Part shown: piece by piece, positions 60,896-64,000 of the stretch
Layout: every line of letters begins with the position of its first letter
Numbering within the stretch: position 1 is the first letter of the stretch
Assembly: GCF_900116875.1 (NCBI RefSeq)
Contig: NZ_FPCC01000004.1
Span: 1 to 64,000, forward strand
Reading direction: 5' to 3'
Length of the DNA: 64,000 nt
From: Butyrivibrio sp. INlla21
Lineage (GTDB): Bacteria > Bacillota > Clostridia > Lachnospirales > Lachnospiraceae
The notes under the pieces: generated by a model
What the model was told of the DNA's origin: nothing
Databases searched by the model: none
The model's input: only the letters and a program-made list of their open reading frames with translations
Translations under genes and position numbers: made by a program

Positions 60896-61981
60896 TCAAC
60901 TGTTACTTATTATTCCTCCGCCGAGAACAACATCTCCGTCATACAATACTGCAGATTGTCCGGGAGTTATGGCTCTTTGACCCTCATCGAAAACAAGCCT
61001 TGCTACGCCGTTCTCTTTCTCGGGAGGATAAAGTGTTGCAGGCTGCTCTTTATGTCTGTAGCGGATCTTGGCACTGCATCTTATTTCTGTAGTCGGCATT
61101 TCGCCTGTGATCCAGTGAAAATCACGTATAAGCAGCTCTTTTTCAAATAGTTCTTCATTATCCGATAAGACAACTTGATTGTTCTTAACATCAATCTTAC
61201 TAACGTAAAGTCTTCTGTCTGCGGGAACGCCAAGTCCTCTTCTTTGACCGATCGTATAATTGATAAGTCCGTCGTGCTCACCAAGAACATTACCCTTGGT
61301 ATCCACGATCTTTCCCTTGGGATAAGTCTTACCTGTATATCTCTTTATCATGCCGGCGTAGTCTCCATCGGGGACAAAGCAGATATCCTGGCTCTCGCTT
61401 TTGTGCGATGTCACAAATTCGTTTCCTTCCGCAATCTTACGAACTTCGTCTTTGGTGTACTCGCCAAGCGGGAAAAGAGTGTGTGAAAGCTGCTCTTCGG
61501 TTAGATCGTAAAGAACGTAGCTCTGATCCTTATTAAGATCTTTTGCCTTAAGGAGATAAAAATGACCGTCCCTCTCTTCTATCCTTGCGTAGTGCCCCGT
61601 AACGATATAATCATAGCCAAGCTCTCTGCCCTTATTGTAAAGGCTGTCGAACTTAAGATATCTGTTGCATCTGATACAGGGATTTGGTGTCTCTCCAACC
61701 TCGTAGCTGTGAATGAAAGGCTCTATTACCTTCTGCCTAAACTCAGCTTCGTAGTGATATATGTTATAAGGAATGCCTATCTTGTCGCAGACTGCTCTCG
61801 CATCGTTTGTATCATTTATGCTACAGCACGTTCCCAAAAGGTCCATCCCCACTATGTCGTTTTCATAAAGGCGCATGGTACATCCCATGCACTCGTAACC
61901 TCTTTTTACAACTTCAAAGGCTGCGACTGAGCTGTCGACGCCTCCGCTCATTGCAATAAGAGCTTTCTTGTTATTACTCAT
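60896..61981 (-). CDS. mnmA: tRNA-specific 2-thiouridylase MnmA
   Basis: MnmA installs sulfur at U34 of Lys, Glu and Gln tRNAs. The 361-residue enzyme has the PP-loop MSGGVDSSVA (11-20), the first catalytic Cys in PCIRCNRYLKFD (Cys105) and the second in SQDICFVPDGDYA (Cys201), plus YTIGQRRGLG. A Cys pair at residues 31 and 34 and CC at 52-53 are also present. GGAGA precedes the ATG. No cysteine desulfurase gene is adjacent. It lies after cobQ with a 60-base gap that holds a small CCGCAT/ATGCGG hairpin. Confidence 0.97.
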   Translation of the reverse strand: MSNNKKALIAMSGGVDSSVAAFEVVKRGYECMGCTMRLYENDIVGMDLLGTCCSINDTNDARAVCDKIGIPYNIYHYEAEFRQKVIEPFIHSYEVGETPNPCIRCNRYLKFDSLYNKGRELGYDYIVTGHYARIEERDGHFYLLKAKDLNKDQSYVLYDLTEEQLSHTLFPLGEYTKDEVRKIAEGNEFVTSHKSESQDICFVPDGDYAGMIKRYTGKTYPKGKIVDTKGNVLGEHDGLINYTIGQRRGLGVPADRRLYVSKIDVKNNQVVLSDNEELFEKELLIRDFHWITGEMPTTEIRCSAKIRYRHKEQPATLYPPEKENGVARLVFDEGQRAITPGQSAVLYDGDVVLGGGIISNS

Positions 61982-62041
61982 TTCGTTCTCCGTATCACGG
62001 CATATTCCGCATATGAGTTATGCGGTCAATCTATGATAATC

Positions 62042-63508
62042 TCAAACCTTTGCTTTTGACAAGCACGAATAAATATAATCCATATCCATGTGCGCTCTCA
62101 AAGTACTTTCAAGGATATCATACTGACTTTCCTTAAACTGTGCATATGAAAGACCGGAACTTACATTTTTGCCAAAATAAGCTGTGATAGCTGCTGCAAT
62201 ACCGCCCTCGTCAAAGAGGCCGTGAACATAGCTTCCGTAGACATTTCCGCCATCACTGAGTATCACATCGCCGTAGACATTATCGCTCTCTCCTGTGGTG
62301 ATGCCCATGTGTATCTCATAGCCTCTGTATTCCTTATCTTTTATGCTCTCGAAAATACCCTTGGGAAAAGTGGTTGTGCCTGACACCTGTTTTCTTATCT
62401 TGTCATCACCTATCTCAGTTTCAATATCAAGAAGTCCGAGACCTGTGATCTCATTAACCGTGGATTCTATATTTGCGGCGTCACATATCTTCTTTCCGAG
62501 CATCTGAAATCCGCCGCAAATTCCAAACACCGGCTTATCGAGCACAAAACGCTTTATCTTAGCTTCCAAGCCGCTCTCGCGAAGCCATTTCATATCCATA
62601 ATGGTATTCTTGCTTCCGGGAAGGATTATCATATCGGGATCGTCAAGCTCATAGACGCTGTCAACGTATCTGACATTAACTCCTTCCTGCATATCAAAAG
62701 CTCCGAGATCTGTAAAATTGGAGATTCTGGGATATCTTATAACAGCTATATCAAGTCCGTTTGCAGATCCGAATTTCTTATTTTCAAATTTCTCGGTAAG
62801 TGAATCTTCATCATCAACTTTGATATTCATATACGGAACAACACCTGCTGTTCTGATGCCTGTTTTTTCCGTGATCATATCAATACCGGAATCAAGAAGC
62901 GTAACGTCTCCCCTGAACTTATTGATGACAAAGCCCTTTATCCTTGCTTTCTCTTTTTCCTCAAGAAGCATGGTCGTTCCGTAGAGCTGAGCAAAGACAC
63001 CGCCTCTGTCTATATCTCCGACAAGTAAGACCGGAGCATCGACAAGCTCCGCCATCCCCATATTAACGATATCGTTGTCTTTAAGATTAATCTCCGCAGG
63101 ACTTCCGGCGCCCTCGATAACTATGATATCAACCTGTTTTGCAAGAGTTTTAAAAGCCTTCTTTATATCGGGCAAAAGTTTTTTCTTATAATCAAAGTAC
63201 TCTCTTGCGGTCATGTTTCCTATGACCTCACCGTTTACAATGACCTGCGAACCCACATCACTTGTAGGTTTTAAAAGAATCGGATTCATGCACACAAGGG
63301 GTTCGATTCCCGCGCATTCGGCCTGCATCACCTGGGCTCTACCCATTTCAAGGCCTTCTTTGGTAATAAATGAATTAAGAGCCATATTCTGCGACTTAAA
63401 AGGCGCACAGGAATAGCCGTCCTTCTTAAATATCCTGAGAAGGCCGGCAACTATTAAGCTTTTTCCCGCACCCGACATGGTACCTTGAACCATTATAACT
63501 TTTGCCAT
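62042..63508 (-). CDS. cobQ: Cobyric acid synthase
   Basis: CobQ amidates four side chains of adenosylcobyrinic diamide to give cobyric acid. The 488-residue protein has the N-terminal dethiobiotin-synthetase-like P-loop [14 protein letters not shown] and a C-terminal glutamine amidotransferase domain with [12 protein letters not shown] (Cys about 333) and a late [11 protein letters not shown] His. No other cobalamin genes and no B12 riboswitch are visible. AAGGAGC precedes the ATG, but the mscL terminator ends only 12 bases before it, so transcription probably comes through that terminator. Confidence 0.95.
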   Translation of the reverse strand: MAKVIMVQGTMSGAGKSLIVAGLLRIFKKDGYSCAPFKSQNMALNSFITKEGLEMGRAQVMQAECAGIEPLVCMNPILLKPTSDVGSQVIVNGEVIGNMTAREYFDYKKKLLPDIKKAFKTLAKQVDIIVIEGAGSPAEINLKDNDIVNMGMAELVDAPVLLVGDIDRGGVFAQLYGTTMLLEEKEKARIKGFVINKFRGDVTLLDSGIDMITEKTGIRTAGVVPYMNIKVDDEDSLTEKFENKKFGSANGLDIAVIRYPRISNFTDLGAFDMQEGVNVRYVDSVYELDDPDMIILPGSKNTIMDMKWLRESGLEAKIKRFVLDKPVFGICGGFQMLGKKICDAANIESTVNEITGLGLLDIETEIGDDKIRKQVSGTTTFPKGIFESIKDKEYRGYEIHMGITTGESDNVYGDVILSDGGNVYGSYVHGLFDEGGIAAAITAYFGKNVSSGLSYAQFKESQYDILESTLRAHMDMDYIYSCLSKAKV

Positions 63509-63520
63509 TGTTGCTCCTTA

Positions 63521-63552
63521 AAAAGAAAAGGCAGCACTTTCATGCTGCCTTT
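63521..63552 (-). terminator. Terminator after mscL, directly before cobQ
   Basis: On the minus strand a perfect 10-bp stem AAAGGCAGCA/TGCTGCCTTT with a six-base loop, then TTCTTTT. It lies 15 bases after the mscL stop. Confidence 0.85.
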
Positions 63553-63566
63553 CTATATAGTCCATA

Positions 63567-64000
63567 TTACTCTGTAAGCTCTGATGTACAATGAGGACAT
63601 CTTGTAGCGTCGATAGCAATCTCTGATTTGCAGCGAGGGCATATCTTTGTTGTTGCAGGTGCCTCTTCCTGCTCCTTCTTGAACTTATTGGATACGTTGT
63701 TCATGCACTTAACAAGAGCAAAAATAACAAGAGCCATAAGTAAGAAGTCGATAACTACGGTAATAAATGTTCCGTAATTAACGGTTACGGCACCGGCTTC
63801 CTTAGCTGCCTCAAGTGTAGCATATGTTCCACCATCCAGTGTAAAGAACATGTTGTTGAAGTCGATTCCACCTGTGATAATACTGATAAAAGGCATAATG
63901 ATGTCGTCAACCAGTGATGAAATGATCTTCTGGAAAGCGCCACCGATGATAACACCGACTGCCATATCCAGAACATTGCCGCGCATGATAAACTCTCTGA
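63567..64000 (-). CDS. mscL: Large-conductance mechanosensitive channel MscL with zinc-ribbon tail (partial, 5' end outside window)
   Basis: MscL opens under membrane tension to release solutes in osmotic shock. Reading upstream from the ATG at 63986 gives R-E-F-I in frame to the window edge, matching the usual KEFIMRGNVLD start, so the true start is beyond 64000. TM1 is NVLDMAVGVIIGGAFQKI and TM2 is FITVVIDFLLMALVIFALVK, with the periplasmic loop between. After TM2 the normal C-terminal helix is replaced or extended by a two-pair zinc ribbon, KICPRCKSEIAI and RCPHCTSELTE. The function of this tail is unknown. A terminator follows the stop codon. Confidence 0.93.
   Translation of the reverse strand, partial: REFIMRGNVLDMAVGVIIGGAFQKIISSLVDDIIMPFISIITGGIDFNNMFFTLDGGTYATLEAAKEAGAVTVNYGTFITVVIDFLLMALVIFALVKCMNNVSNKFKKEQEEAPATTKICPRCKSEIAIDATRCPHCTSELTE

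Noticed and set aside
63509-63566. B12 riboswitch upstream of cobQ
   Set aside because: The gap is only 58 bases and is filled by the mscL terminator, too short for a cobalamin riboswitch.
1-64000. CRISPR arrays, tRNA or rRNA genes, prophage
   Set aside because: No regularly spaced repeats, no tRNA-like cloverleaf or rRNA sequence and no phage structural genes were seen; GH25 and the transposase alone do not indicate a prophage.

Overview
The window looks like chromosomal DNA of a low-to-mid GC Firmicute, most likely a gut or rumen Lachnospiraceae of the Butyrivibrio type. This is inferred from strong AGGAGG-type ribosome-binding sites, Firmicutes gene orders (ylxM-ffh-rpsP-khpA-rimM-trmD; rnc-smc-ftsY; rbgA-rnhB-ylqG-ylqH-yraN), BMP-type nucleoside transport and plant-sugar catabolism. 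Most genes lie on the minus strand. No rRNA, tRNA, CRISPR or phage genes were seen, and no gene-free stretch exceeds 300 bases.

Layout. 1-1830: an insertion sequence with 12-bp terminal inverted repeats and a DDE transposase. 1912-3860: three poorly known genes (lipoprotein, two-TM protein, SseB-like protein). 4066-8481: DUF512 radical-SAM-like protein, der, plsY, gpsA. 8610-9809: a long PRPP synthetase on the plus strand. 9901-13043: a two-component system. 13119-19883: pgeF, yraN, an FlhB-tail protein, a FliK-like protein, rnhB, two signal peptidases, rbgA and rplS. 19988-26186: a pyrimidine nucleoside uptake and salvage operon. 26256-30021: rimM, trmD, khpA, rpsP, ffh, ylxM. 30109-34157: AraC regulator, GH25 lysozyme, YitT protein, threonine dehydratase. 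34205-41060: ftsY, smc, rnc, acpP, plsX, rpmF. 41193-44987: AraC regulator, polytopic GT-C-like protein, acetate kinase. 45081-48534 (plus): tmcAL and an unrecognised 705-residue protein. 48627-56640: an alpha-glucoside uptake and hydrolysis locus with its LacI regulator. 56698-60828: hexuronate catabolism (uxaA, uxaC, LacI regulator). 60896-64000: mnmA, cobQ and a 5'-truncated mscL.

How the genes work together. Sugar genes are arranged as compact regulons: each LacI-type regulator is accompanied by repeated palindromes overlapping or just downstream of promoters (GTTATGCGCATAAC type for the glucoside locus, ATGTAA-N4-TTACAT for the uronate locus). A perfect CcpA-type cre box sits between ackA and tmcAL, linking acetate production and acetate-using tRNA modification to carbon status. 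Both transporter operons place an RNA hairpin directly after the substrate-binding-protein gene, which would let that protein be made in excess. Several housekeeping operons have hairpin terminators directly in front of co-directional genes (trmD, cobQ), suggesting graded read-through.

The best candidates for something undescribed are the 705-residue protein with an N-terminal CRP-like beta-barrel but no DNA-binding domain, the FliK/FlhB-like pair outside a flagellar operon, the tandem CTTAAG sites before the two-component system, and the MscL channel carrying a C-terminal zinc ribbon. All functional statements come from reading motifs by eye; no database search was run.
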